A stretch of 64,000 nt of DNA from RYN-230 sp963814645 (GTDB taxonomy: Bacteria > Actinomycetota > Actinomycetes > Streptosporangiales > Streptosporangiaceae): assembly GCA_963814645.1 (NCBI GenBank), contig CAWFDX010000009.1:1-64000 (forward strand). The letters run 5' to 3'. The translations under genes were made by a program, and so were the position numbers. Below the pieces are notes generated by a model. The model saw only the letters and a list, made by a program, of their open reading frames with translations, made no database searches and was not told where the DNA came from. Positions 1-7,892 of the stretch are shown here, piece by piece (the first letter of the stretch is position 1; the number at the start of each line of letters is the position of its first letter).

Positions 1-2
1 GA

Positions 3-164
3 TGTATTGCTGATCGCGGCGTTGAGCCTGGACGCCCAGGCGACCTGCTCGACACCATCGACCTGCTCGAAGACTGCTACTTCGCCGACGTGCACGTCGG
101 CGAGCAGTCCATCACGGAGTACGCCCACGCCCTAGCCGTTCGTCTCGGCGCGGACGGTGGGTGA
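3..164 (+). CDS. 3' end of a small protein, possibly CATRA-associated
   Basis: An open frame enters from the left edge and stops at TGA 162-164. It gives about 53 residues rich in Asp, Leu and Glu (DLLDTIDLLEDCYF ... EQSITEYAHALAVRL), with no membrane segment or catalytic motif. The next frame starts with GTG at 161, so the two genes overlap by GTGA, which suggests translational coupling. From memory, short proteins of this kind sit beside the membrane component of CATRA (caspase/TPR-associated) conflict systems in actinomycetes. That assignment is an inference. The start lies outside the window. Confidence 0.35.
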   Translation, partial: CIADRGVEPGRPGDLLDTIDLLEDCYFADVHVGEQSITEYAHALAVRLGADGG

Positions 165-1058
165 CGCGGACTTCCTGCCCGAACGTCACCGATGGTCCTC
201 GGCCCACCCACCCCGAGCAGGAGCAGAGCGAGGACGTGCTGCAACGGCTGATCTACCGCACCAACCTGCCGTACCGGAAGGAATACAGCGCGATCCGCTA
301 CCCGGCCGAGCTCAACCGCCGCCAGGGCTGGCTGGCTGCCGTCGGCCCCTACGTCAGCGTGGTCTGTGGCCACTCCGGCTTCATCGAAAACGCGGTGTTC
401 CTGTCCGCGGTCCAGGCCGTCGCCGCGGCGGCGCAACTGCGCGCCATCCGCCAGGCCGCCTACGCCGACGTGCGCCAGTTCCGCAACTTCGAGGCCGCCG
501 ACGGCAGCACCCAGCGCCCGGCGCCGCACCCTGGAACGCATCGCCGACCAGCTCGGCGACCTGGAACTGGAACTGTCCTACAGCGTCGAAGCCACCGCCG
601 ACCTCGGCCTGCTCGTCCCCTCGCTGCGCGCCGAAAGCTTCCACAACGCGCTGTACGAATCGATGGGCCTGGCCGGCAGGGCCGCCACCGCCGGCCGGAT
701 GCTGCAACGGCTGGCCGCCGCAATCAGTGCCGAGCTGACCGCGATCGAAAGCATCGAACGCCGCGCGGATGACAACCGGCGGATCCGTTACGCGGTCGCG
801 GTCGGGTTCGTGTCCGCGGTCGCCATCCCGACCGGCCTGATCCTGGCCTTCCTGGGCATCAATGCCGCCAGGTCAACACGACATGGTCCATGTTCAGCCA
901 CCACTACCTGGCCATGTACCTGACCGTCGCCGGGATCATCGTCATCGGCGTGCTGCTGTGACCGGCTTGTGCTGCAGCAGCGCCGCGACACCCGCCAGCA
1001 CCGCGCCACCGGCCAGCAACCCTCGTGGACAATAGCTCCGGACGATTTTCAGATCTAA
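161..1058 (+). pseudogene. CATRA-like membrane protein, broken by frameshifts
   Basis: One protein can be read by switching frames. The first part is frame 2 from GTG 161 (LIYRTNLPYRKEYSAIRYP ... FIENAVFLSAVQAVAAA). It moves to frame 3 near 515 (LERIADQLGDLELELSYSVEATADLG), returns to frame 2 near 869 (NTTWSMFSHHYLAMYLTVAGIIVIGVLL), and shifts again near 960 to an Arg/Gln-rich tail ending at 1058. Two hydrophobic segments (about 790-865 and 905-955) form a C-terminal membrane hairpin. The long helical N-terminal region plus two-TM tail matches what I recall of the CATRA conflict-system CASPASE/TPR repeat-associated protein. If so, it is a membrane-bound partner of a caspase effector encoded off the left edge. 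At least three indels leave it nonfunctional as read. Confidence 0.5.
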
Positions 1059-1063
1059 CGCCA

Positions 1064-2077
1064 CTACCCAATCCAGCCTTTGCGTTGCGCCGCGGCCCCC
1101 GCCGCGAACCGGCTAGAAACGCCGAGTCGCTGCATGATCGTCGCGATATGCCGACGGACGGTCGTAACGCTGATGTTCAGCCGCCGGGCGATGACCTCGT
1201 CGCTGGCCCCAGTGGCCATCATTTCCAGCACCGCCTGCTGGGCAGGTGGCGGCCGGTCCCCGGGGGCGGCAGGCCGGTCGGAGGCAATCGGGGTGGCGCG
1301 GTCCCAGAGCAGCTCGAAATACTCGCGCAGGGCACTGATGATCACCGGTGCCCGGATCAGCAGCGCCCCGGCCGTGCCGTTCGGTGTGAGCGGGAGCATG
1401 GCCGTGGTGTGATCGGCGAGTTTCATCTTCATCGGGATCTCGGGCAGCAGCCGAGCCTGCTCTCCCGCTTCTGCGGAGGTCTGGATGATCCGCCAGGCGA
1501 CCGGGTCGTCGGCTGCGGCGGCGTTGTAGATCGACCGGCACCGGACCAGCCCGGCGGATGAGGCCAGCGGTGGCTGCGCGAAGTCGTCGGTGAGCGGCAT
1601 GTCGGTGGTCAGGTTCTCCAGGGTCATCCAGTCCTTGCGCGCGGTGTTCACCAGCGACGCGGACAGCTCACTGATCTCGGTGCGGTCGGAGACGAAGAGA
1701 CGAGGTGATCGGGGAATTGGCCGTTCATGTCGGCCGAACCTGGCCTGCGCGTCGGCCAGGCGCCGGTTCCCGTCGAGCAGGAGTTCCTGGTCGTGGGCCA
1801 ACTGGTGCTGATGCCCGGCCAGCACACCCTGCAGCGCGATGTCGGGAGATGCGGGCCGCAGCCACGCCGGATCGTGCGGGGTGTGCGGCAGGACGTGGGC
1901 CATGCCCCGGCTGGTGAGCGCCGCCACCAAGTCCGCGCCGCCGACGAACTCCTCGGCCTGGTCCTTGGCGCAACCGTTGCTGGCCCGCAGCTGGTCATAT
2001 GCCTCGATGACCTCGGGTGGGACCAGGTCCTTGAACAGGTCCCGAATGCTGTTGTGGACGGCTGCTTCCGCTACCAC
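1064..2077 (-). CDS. LuxR-type HTH transcriptional regulator
   Basis: 337 residues. The last 60 residues form a LuxR/GerE helix-turn-helix (AVLEMMATGASDEVIARRLN followed by ISVTTVRRHIATIMQRLGV), the usual position for DNA binding. The N-terminal 250 residues resemble the TrmB-like/phospholipase-D-like sensor region of many streptomycete single-component LuxR regulators (VRCRSIYN, TTAMLPLTPNGTAGALLI). There is no receiver domain, so activity is probably not set by phosphorylation. The frame is intact, unlike the locus to its left. It is separated by 362 bp from the next leftward gene upstream and is likely transcribed alone. The target is unknown. Confidence 0.8.
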   Translation of the reverse strand: MVAEAAVHNSIRDLFKDLVPPEVIEAYDQLRASNGCAKDQAEEFVGGADLVAALTSRGMAHVLPHTPHDPAWLRPASPDIALQGVLAGHQHQLAHDQELLLDGNRRLADAQARFGRHERPIPRSPRLFVSDRTEISELSASLVNTARKDWMTLENLTTDMPLTDDFAQPPLASSAGLVRCRSIYNAAAADDPVAWRIIQTSAEAGEQARLLPEIPMKMKLADHTTAMLPLTPNGTAGALLIRAPVIISALREYFELLWDRATPIASDRPAAPGDRPPPAQQAVLEMMATGASDEVIARRLNISVTTVRRHIATIMQRLGVSSRFAAGAAAQRKGWIG

Positions 2078-2439
2078 CAGTCCGCCCCCCAGCCCAGGCC
2101 GGAGTCACAGCAGATGCGAAACTGGTCAGTGGTCGATCGGTGCCCGTGACCGGGTAAAGGATCGCCGCGCCCGTACGGGGCAAAGGCGCTGGTGAGCAGG
2201 TGATGTGGGAAGCCTGGAATGGCCACGTTGAGCAGCGCAGGTCCCTGTCCTCTCTCGCTACGCGGTGTTCGTAGCCGGGAATATCAGCTCTCGGCTACGC
2301 ACACCTCTTCGGTGGCTACTTGGTCTCATCCAAACCGGCCCTGCAGTTGATCCGTAGCGCCGATCGGCAGCCGTGACATTGTTCTGACAACATGTGACAC
2401 CCGCTGGAGGTCTCTCACGAGGTTCCGAGTACCGCTGGG
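2078..2439. other. Intergenic region without a convincing gene
   Basis: This lies between the XRE-DUF5753 gene and the LuxR gene, both leftward. A 61-codon frame (2258-2443, minus) begins with an ATGA overlap on the upstream stop, where WhiJ-type loci usually carry a DUF397 gene. The translated sequence has no DUF397 signature, so I do not call it. The region holds the phased TGAC repeats at 2374-2398. Confidence 0.5.
2374..2398. promoter_or_regulatory. Phased TGAC repeats, copy 1
   Basis: TGACA occurs at 2374, 2385 and 2395, that is at 11- and 10-bp steps on one DNA face. The same arrangement, including a shared 16-bp core (tctgacaacNtgtgac), occurs at 4649-4673 in the promoter region facing the conjugation module. 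This looks like a binding site for one of the regulators encoded between the two copies. Confidence 0.5.
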
Positions 2440-3342
2440 TCATTGTTCAAAGCTTCTAGCGGCCTTGAGCAGGAGATCCCGGGTAGCGGTCTCGTCCAGG
2501 GCGGTCGCCGCGATGTCCGCATAGACCTCCTGGTAGCGGCGGATCTCACCGGGCCGTTCCAGGTATAGCGCCCCGGTGAAGCCGGCCACGTACACGACCG
2601 GCGGCTCGGTTTCCTGCCTGTCGCCATTGACCGGGAAGCGCAGGATCACGAACGGTCCGGACAGCACGCCGCGATGCAGCCCCGCGCGCAGCGGCACCAC
2701 GCGGATGCTGACGTTGGGCAGCGGCGCGGCCTCGGCCAGCTGATACAACTGCTCGGCCATGACCTGCGCGCCGCCGACCGGCCGGCGCAGCACCGCCTCG
2801 CCGATCAGCAACTCCACGGTCAGCGGGGCGGTCACCCGGACGAGCAGGGCCTGTCGCGCCACCCGAGCCTGCACCCGCCGGACCAACTCCTGCTCGCCCA
2901 CATCCGGGTGTTCGGCCTGGAGCACCGTGCGGGCGTAGTCGGCGGTCTGCAGCAGGCCGGGCACCAACTCCGGCTCGTAGCCCTGCACCCGGGAGGCGGC
3001 TTCCTCCAGCCCGAGGTAGAGGTCCAGCCAGTCCGGGATGACGTGGTCGTGCGGATGCCACCACCCGGCCGCCTTGGTCTCCCGGGCCAGCACCATCAGT
3101 CCCTGGGTGACCTCGGTGCTGGCGCCGTAGACCCGGCACATGGCTTCCACGTCCAGGCTGCGCAGCGTGGTCTGGCTGGTCTCGATCCGCCACAGCTTGG
3201 GCTCGGACCACTCCAGTGCCTGGGCGGCCAGCTTGGTCGTCAACTTGGCCTGATTGCGCAGCGCGCGCAGGTGCCGTCCGAGCTGCCGACGGGGCACAGT
3301 AGGGCCAGTCATCGCCTGAATGGGGCGGGGTGTGGTGGTCAT
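2440..3342 (-). CDS. XRE-family HTH protein with DUF5753 C-terminal domain
   Basis: 300 residues from the ATG at 3342. That start overlaps the upstream stop as ATGA and is preferred over an upstream in-frame start at 3453. Residues about 15-70 are an XRE helix-turn-helix (LGRHLRALRNQAKLTTKLAA). The rest is the DUF5753 domain, recognisable from QGYEPELVPGLLQTADYARTVL, VELLIGEAVLRRPVGG and VVPLRAGLHRGV. The family includes WhiJ/BldB-locus regulators of streptomycete development and antibiotic production, which work with small DUF397 proteins and HATPase partners. Here the HATPase is present (4092-4619) and DUF397 is not seen. It is the last gene of a four-gene leftward operon with 4-bp overlaps throughout. 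Confidence 0.85.
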   Translation of the reverse strand: MTTTPRPIQAMTGPTVPRRQLGRHLRALRNQAKLTTKLAAQALEWSEPKLWRIETSQTTLRSLDVEAMCRVYGASTEVTQGLMVLARETKAAGWWHPHDHVIPDWLDLYLGLEEAASRVQGYEPELVPGLLQTADYARTVLQAEHPDVGEQELVRRVQARVARQALLVRVTAPLTVELLIGEAVLRRPVGGAQVMAEQLYQLAEAAPLPNVSIRVVPLRAGLHRGVLSGPFVILRFPVNGDRQETEPPVVYVAGFTGALYLERPGEIRRYQEVYADIAATALDETATRDLLLKAARSFEQ

Positions 3343-3632
3343 GGCGGTATCACTCGATCGGATTGGGCTGGGTGTGGTTGCGGGGTGAGGGCGGGTGGCT
3401 GCTGGCCGAGCGCGCGGGCCAGGCGGGTCAGAGTGCGTGTCCGGCACGGACATTGCTGGTGGCGTTCCAGCCGCGTCACGGTGGACTGGCCGACTCCCGC
3501 CTTCCCGGCGAGTTCAGCCGCCGACAGCCCGCACTGGCGGCGTAACTGCCTTAGCCGTGCTCCGTCCACGACGGTGAACCAGCGTTGCGGTGGGCGGGTT
3601 GGGCTGAGTGTGCCAGTCATGGGCGGCTTCAT
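3339..3632 (-). CDS. Small XRE-type HTH protein
   Basis: 97 residues, with the XRE helix-turn-helix in the middle (RLRQLRRQCGLSAAELAGKA then GVGQSTVTRLERHQ). There is no effector domain. It overlaps both neighbours by ATGA (stop 3339 with start 3342; start 3632 with stop 3629), so it is translationally coupled within the regulator operon. It probably acts as a dimerising repressor or co-regulator with the two other XRE proteins of the operon. A target in the 4620-4986 promoter region is an inference from position. Confidence 0.75.
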   Translation of the reverse strand: MKPPMTGTLSPTRPPQRWFTVVDGARLRQLRRQCGLSAAELAGKAGVGQSTVTRLERHQQCPCRTRTLTRLARALGQQPPALTPQPHPAQSDRVIPP

Positions 3633-4095
3633 CTCCTTGGCGCTGGCCTGGGGTGGGCGTGCATGGTGCTGAGCTGGTCTAGGAGCAGCCAGGGGTTGAC
3701 CGTGGGTTCGCGCGCCAGGCGGCGCAGCCAGTCCCCGGAAGCGCGGCCGTCCTGGTGGGCTAGCTGGACGAACTGCCGGGCGAGCTGCTCGTGGCGGCCG
3801 AGCGTGATGGGGTCGGCGCGGGACGGAAACGGCACCATCCCTGGGCTGAGCCGCACCGGTCTGGCAGTGTCGTCCCGGCCCTCAGCGAGGTAGAACGGGG
3901 AGGCCCTGAGCACGTCAGCCAGGCGATGACGTGGCTGGCGCGGCTCAGCGTGCGCTGCCCGTTTTCGACCATGGACACGAGCGCGGGTGAGATGCAGGTC
4001 AGCTCGCCCAGCGCGACCTGGGACATGCCGCGCCGCAGCCGCAGGGTCCTAAGCCGTACCCCAGCGTCATCCCGTGTGGGATCCAAGCGCTTCAT
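3629..4095 (-). pseudogene. XRE-type HTH protein, one frameshift
   Basis: The ATG at 4095 overlaps the HATPase stop by ATGA. The first half encodes an XRE helix-turn-helix (VRLRTLRLRRGMSQVALGEL, ISPALVSMVENGQRTLS). Near 3915 the frame breaks, and the continuation is in another frame (VLRASPFYLAEGRDDTARPV ... LGRHEQLARQFVQLAHQDGRASGDWLRRLAREPTVNPWLLLDQLST), ending at 3629 in an ATGA overlap with the next gene. Adding one G at the break (reading WLDVLRAS) restores a protein of about 155 residues. The frame overlap on both sides argues that the intact form was the ancestral gene. It is either a recent mutation or a sequencing indel. Confidence 0.7.
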
Positions 4096-4619
4096 AGCGC
4101 TAGCGCTGGTGGCGGAAGCGCAAATTCGCACCAAACGGCCTTACCTGAGTCAGTGACCCGCACACCCCAGCGGTCGGACAGGGCTTGCACGATCACGAGT
4201 CCTCGTCCACCGGCATCGCCCGGTTCTGGGTGCTTGAGCACGGGGACGTGCGCGGCATCCTGGTCACGCACCTCCAGCCGCAGCATGCCGGCTGCATAGA
4301 TAAGAAGGACGGTCACGGAGACGCACTCGGCATGCTCGACGCTGTTAGTGACCAACTCGGACACGAGATGCTCGATTGGTTCGGCAGCCTCACCAAGGCG
4401 CCATCGCTGGATAGTCCGGCGGGACCACTCACGAGCAGCGCTCACCGCGGGGGGAACGGGCGGCACCGTGACCACCTGCGACAGAGTGTTAGTGCGGTCA
4501 TCAAGGATGCCCTGCGGCCCGAGCCCTTCGCTCATGTCTGGCCCGGAGCGAATGCCATACGGCCTCGGCACCGTGCTTACTCCTTTCGACGACGTGATCT
4601 CATGCAAGCGAGCCGTCAT
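4092..4619 (-). CDS. ATP-binding protein, HATPase_c anti-sigma-factor-like
   Basis: 175 residues; an alternative ATG at 4535 would remove 28. It has the GHKL ATP-binding motifs in order: N box ELVTNSVEHA, G1 EVRDQD and G2 GDAGGRGLVIVQALSDRWGV. There is no phospho-acceptor His or sensor domain, so it belongs to the single-domain HATPase family (RsbW/SpoIIAB-like, AbaA-locus type) that streptomycetes encode next to XRE-DUF5753 proteins. It is the first gene of the leftward regulator operon. The palindrome at 4672-4694 lies just upstream of its start and may autoregulate the operon. Confidence 0.85.
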   Translation of the reverse strand: MTARLHEITSSKGVSTVPRPYGIRSGPDMSEGLGPQGILDDRTNTLSQVVTVPPVPPAVSAAREWSRRTIQRWRLGEAAEPIEHLVSELVTNSVEHAECVSVTVLLIYAAGMLRLEVRDQDAAHVPVLKHPEPGDAGGRGLVIVQALSDRWGVRVTDSGKAVWCEFALPPPALAL

Positions 4620-4648
4620 GCGCTTGCGGAACCTGCAAGGCAGGGCTG

Positions 4649-4673
4649 TGACGAGGCTCTGACAACTTGTGAC
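4649..4673. promoter_or_regulatory. Phased TGAC repeats, copy 2
   Basis: TGAC at 4649, 4660 and 4670 repeats the 11/10-bp spacing of the copy at 2374-2398 exactly. The last unit overlaps the palindrome that begins at 4672. Confidence 0.5.
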
Positions 4674-4694
4674 CTGAGTTGGGCCAACTCAGGT
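4672..4694. promoter_or_regulatory. Perfect 11-bp-arm inverted repeat, probable operator
   Basis: The arms acctgagttgg and ccaactcaggt are separated by one G. It lies 53 bp upstream of the HATPase start. A perfect 23-bp near-palindrome suits a dimeric HTH repressor such as one of the XRE proteins of this operon. Confidence 0.65.
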
Positions 4695-4923
4695 CGCGCT
4701 CGAATGACCGCATGAGTGCTTCTGCTCATCTGAGGACTATTGATCAGCCACTCATCCTGGTCACCGGAGGCAGCTCATCCGCTGCCCAGACTCTGCTCAG
4801 CGCTACATCGCGCTAGGAGTCGTCGCTATCGCTGGCATCGCGAACCAGCGGGCAGGTGACGAGAAGTCGTCATTGGCGACTTTTGACATCTTTCCCCAGG
4901 TCAGGCATGCCGTTTGCATGGGC

Positions 4924-4940
4924 TGCGCACCGGGTGCGCA
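4924..4940. promoter_or_regulatory. Inverted repeat before the conjugation module
   Basis: The arms tgcgcac and gtgcgca have a 3-nt spacer. It sits 46 bp upstream of the first conjugation gene start (GTG 4987), in the position of an operator or an mRNA hairpin. Confidence 0.4.
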
Positions 4941-4986
4941 CAGGCTCCGGTGATTACCCCCGGAACCTGACGTGTGGAGCAGCCCA

Positions 4987-5912
4987 GTGTCCAAATGGCT
5001 CGCCACGGCCGCCGCTCTGGCGGCCGCTCTCCCTCTCGCCCTGGTCCTCCTGGTCACCGCGACCGACGCGCCGAGCCAGGCGAGCACGGACCTGGCCGGG
5101 AGGCCCGAGCACCCAGGCCCTGGACACGATCCCGCCCGCCTACCTGACGCTCTACCTCGACGCCGCCCGCACCTGCCCCGGCCTGCCCTGGGCCGTCCTG
5201 GCCGGCATCGGCGAGGTCGAGAGCGACCACGGCCAGTCCACCGCACCGGGCGTCCACTCCGGCGCCAACTACGCCGGGGCCGAGGGCCCGATGCAGTTCG
5301 AGCCCGCCACCTTCGCCCAGTATGCGGTGAACGCCGACCCTCCTGCCAAGCTCAGCCCATACAACCCGGCTGACGCGATCTACACCGCCGCCGCCATGCT
5401 GTGCGCGAATGGCGCCGCCTCCGGCACCCAGACCGGTATCCGTCAGGCCATCTTCGCCTACAACCACGCGCACTGGCTACGTGACCAAGGTCCTGGCCTG
5501 GGCCGCCCGCTACGCCGTCCCCGCGCCCAGCAGCGCCGCCGCGGCCGCGATCGCGTTCGCGATCCGCCAGCTCGGCAAGCCCTACCAGTGGGGCGCAACC
5601 GGCCCGGACGCTTACGACTGCTCGGGCCTGGTCTACGCCGCCTACGCCGCCGCGGGCATCCGCATCGGCCGTACCACCTACCAGTGGCGCCAGGACGGCC
5701 CGCGGATCCCGCTGGCCCAGATCCAGCCCGGCGACCTGCTGTTCTCCGCCGGATCGGACGGCACGCCCACTAACCCGGGCCACGTCGTGATGTACCTCGG
5801 CGGCGGCCAGATCATCCAGGCCCCGCAGACCGGCGAGGACGTCCAGATCGACCCCCTCGACCTAGCCGGGGTCGTCGTCGCCACTCGTCCCGCAGACCTC
5901 CCGCACGCCTGA
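4987..5912 (+). pseudogene. Lytic transglycosylase-NlpC/P60 cell-wall hydrolase (VirB1-like), frameshifted
   Basis: The start is GTG 4987 with GGAG 7 nt upstream, followed by a hydrophobic signal/anchor (LATAAALAAALPLALVLLVTA). After a shift near 5105 a lytic transglycosylase domain follows, with the catalytic-Glu context GIGEVESDHG, then EGPMQFEPATFAQY and AIFAYNHA. After a shift near 5475 comes an NlpC/P60 peptidase with Cys in YDCSGLV and His in NPGHVVMYLGGGQIIQAP. Such two-domain muralytic enzymes open peptidoglycan for conjugative type IV secretion in Gram-positives (TcpG/VirB1 role). Two indels split it here, but every catalytic motif is conserved in its own frame. Confidence 0.75.
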
Positions 5913-5936
5913 CCCCAACCCGAACGGAGGACTCCC

Positions 5937-6174
5937 ATGATCCGCGTCACGATCGCGCAGCTGCGCGCCACGCCCACGGTGGACCTGATGACCGCGGCGG
6001 CCGCGCTGGGCCTGGGTCGCACCAAGGCCTACGAACTGGCCCGCCGCGGCGCAGTTCCCCTGCCGGGTGATCCGGATCGGCGAGGTCTACCGCGTCCCCA
6101 CTGCCGGGCTGCTGGAACTGCTCGGCGTCGCCCCCGAGGACCCGCCTAACTCGGTGCTCTTCTCCCGCCGCTAA
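5937..6174 (+). pseudogene. Excisionase-like helix-turn-helix protein, frameshifted
   Basis: The ATG at 5937 follows a good Shine-Dalgarno (ggagg). The N-terminal half, DLMTAAAALGLGRTKAYELA, is the winged-helix of the MerR/excisionase HTH_17 family. After an indel near 6055 the wing and C-terminus continue in another frame (CRVIRIGEVYRVPTAGLLELLGV ... SVLFSRR) to TAA 6174. Rejoined, it is about 78 residues, normal for Xis/AlpA-like proteins. Proteins of this size at the head of actinomycete conjugation modules are often DNA-binding regulators and not true excisionases. Confidence 0.65.
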
Positions 6175-6228
6175 CCAGCCGCGACAGCCCTCCAAGCCCA
6201 AGCGGCCAAGACCCAGAAGGACAGAACG

Positions 6229-6791
6229 ATGCGAAAGCCACGATGGCGCACCCGACGAGCAGACGACGACACCGCGCGGCACGACGCCCTCCCCTCATGG
6301 GTGCCCCGGCAAGGCTGGCAGCGCCGGGACCTGGTGATCTGGGGCGCTCACGGCGGCGCGGGCACCAGCACCCTCGCGGCCTGGCTGCAGCCCGCCTGGG
6401 ACATGGGCGCCATGCGCCCCGAGCCAGATCCGCCCTATCCGGCGCAGGTCGCCACCGGCCGCGCCCTGGTCGTCGCCTGCCGGAACACGGCATGGTCCGC
6501 CCAGCAGGCCACCAAGGCGGTCGCCGCAGCGGTCCGGCAGGGCGGCCAGGTCACCGTGCTGGCCGTGGTCAGCGACGGCTGGCCCGAGCCAGCCACCGCG
6601 ACCAGCCGGTTCCGCCTCGCTGGAACCACAGGTCGGTGCGCTGATCCGTGTCCCGTTCATCCCCGCTCTCCGCCTGGCCGACGACCCGGCTGCAGTGCAC
6701 GCTGCCCCGAGCCGCACGCCGCGCCCTGGCCCGGATCGAGGCGGCAGCCAAACGCACTTTCCCTCTCCCACCCAACCCACAGGAGAGCTGA
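6229..6791 (+). pseudogene. P-loop-like conjugation-associated protein, frameshifted
   Basis: The ATG at 6229 starts a basic N-terminus, then VIWGAHGGAGTSTLAAWL, a glycine-rich loop resembling a ParA/MinD deviant Walker A but lacking the canonical Lys. This is followed by RALVVACRNTAWSAQQATKAV and VTVLAVVSDGWPEPA. Two later indels (near 6620 and 6700) must be crossed to read LEPQVGALIRVPFIPALRLAD and LPRAARRALARIEAAAKRTF, ending at 6791. Streptomycete conjugation loci carry similar small unexplained GTP/ATP-loop-like proteins here. Biochemical function is unknown. Confidence 0.5.
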
Positions 6792-6793
6792 CG

Positions 6794-7125
6794 ATGCTCC
6801 TGATCACTCTCGCCATCCACCACGCCCAAACCGTCGGTGCAGGCATCCAGCCGCTGCCGAGCAGGCTCGCAGTGACCGTGCCGAACCCCGCTCCGCAAGC
6901 ACCGCCCGGCCTAGCGCGCACGGTGAACACGTTGCTGGCCTGGTGGAAATGGCTAGCGCCCTGATCGCCGGCGTATTCGGGCTGATCGGCTGCGGCGCAA
7001 TGATGGCGATCGGCCGCCGCAATCGGCACAGCCTGGCCGCGGACGGCGCGACCGGCATCCCGTGGGTGCTCGCCGGGCTGACGTTGATCGCCCTGTCCTC
7101 CGGCATCGTCGGCGTCTTCATCTGA
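6794..7125 (+). pseudogene. Small two-TM membrane protein, pilin-like, frameshifted
   Basis: The ATG at 6794 lies 3 bp after the preceding stop. The N-terminal frame ends with LARTVNTLLAWWKWLA. After a one-base shift near 6955 it continues as LIAGVFGLIGCGAMMAIGRR and GIPWVLAGLTLIALSSGIVGVFI, giving two membrane helices with a short charged loop. Size (about 110 residues), topology and position before a VirB6-like gene fit a VirB2/TrbC-type pilin or small channel subunit. That assignment rests on architecture and not on a recognised motif. Confidence 0.5.
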
Positions 7126-7133
7126 GGCCCGCG

Positions 7134-7889
7134 ATGTTCACCTATGCCGCACGCCGTCGTCGCCGGTCGCGCAGGCGCCGCCGACTGGTCATCCTCCTGG
7201 CGGTCATCACCGTGGCAGCCGTAGCCACGCAACAATTCGCGCACCCACGCCAAGCCGGGTTCAACCGCACAGCTACAACCCCGGACGCATCCCGGGCACG
7301 CCATTCCGTGCACCGCAGAGCAACCTCGCCGGGCAAGGAATGCCGCCCCCAGCGTGAGCTGGACCGATTTCCACGGCATCCAGCTGCCGGTGTCCACCGA
7401 CAGCCGGCCCGCACACCGAACACAACGGCCTGGTCCGCGGGTTCGCCGACACTCCGCTAGGCGCGGTCCTCGCGGCGGTCAACATCGTCGTCCGTACCGC
7501 CGCCCAGTGGGGACCGCGGATCTACCGGCCGACCATCACCCACCACGTCACCGGCCCGGCCGCCGCAGCACTGCTGGCCGCCGACAACAGCGACTACGCC
7601 GCCCTGCGCGCCGCCGCCCATGTCGCCCCAGGCCAGCCCGCCGGGCGAGGCTACGCCGTCGAGGCGGCCTACCGGCTGGCCGCCTACGACGCCGACAGCG
7701 GCGACTGCCGACATCGTCACCGAAGGCCCGGCCAGCAACAGCACCACCGCCATCGCGGTCACCCGGATCCATGTGGTCTGGCAGCGCGGCGACTGGCGCG
7801 TGGTCGCCCCACTCGGCGGCAACTGGGCCAACTCCGCCACGACGGCCTCGTCCCTGCGCGGTTACACCGCCTTCCCGAACGAGAGGTGA
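7134..7889 (+). pseudogene. Membrane-anchored conjugation protein (DUF8175-like), frameshifted
   Basis: The ATG at 7134 opens with an Arg tract and one membrane helix (RRRRRLVILLAVITVAAVATQQ). The extracytoplasmic part has to be read across about three frames: SWTDFHGIQLPVS, then LVRGFADTPLGAVLAAVNIVVRTAAQWGP, HVTGPAAAALLAAD and TAIAVTRIHVVWQRGDWRVVAPLGGNW, ending in FPNER at 7889. The conserved WTDFHG ... AAQWGP pattern is one I recall from streptomycete conjugation loci (DUF8175). It is probably a VirB8/VirB10-like structural part on the outer face of the membrane, which is an inference. Decayed by indels. Confidence 0.55.
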
Positions 7890-7892
7890 GCC

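Larger units (their letters stand above)
4620..4986. promoter_or_regulatory. Divergent promoter region, regulator operon / conjugation module
   Basis: 367 bp without a gene. It separates the leftward regulators from the rightward conjugation genes. It holds phased TGAC repeats (4649-4673), an 11-bp-arm palindrome (4672-4694) and a second inverted repeat (4924-4940). By position this is where the HTH proteins would switch conjugation on and off. Confidence 0.6.

Noticed and set aside
2258..2443. 61-codon frame after the XRE-DUF5753 gene, in the position of a DUF397 gene
   Set aside because: Despite an ATGA overlap, the sequence has no DUF397 signature and overlaps the phased TGAC motif.
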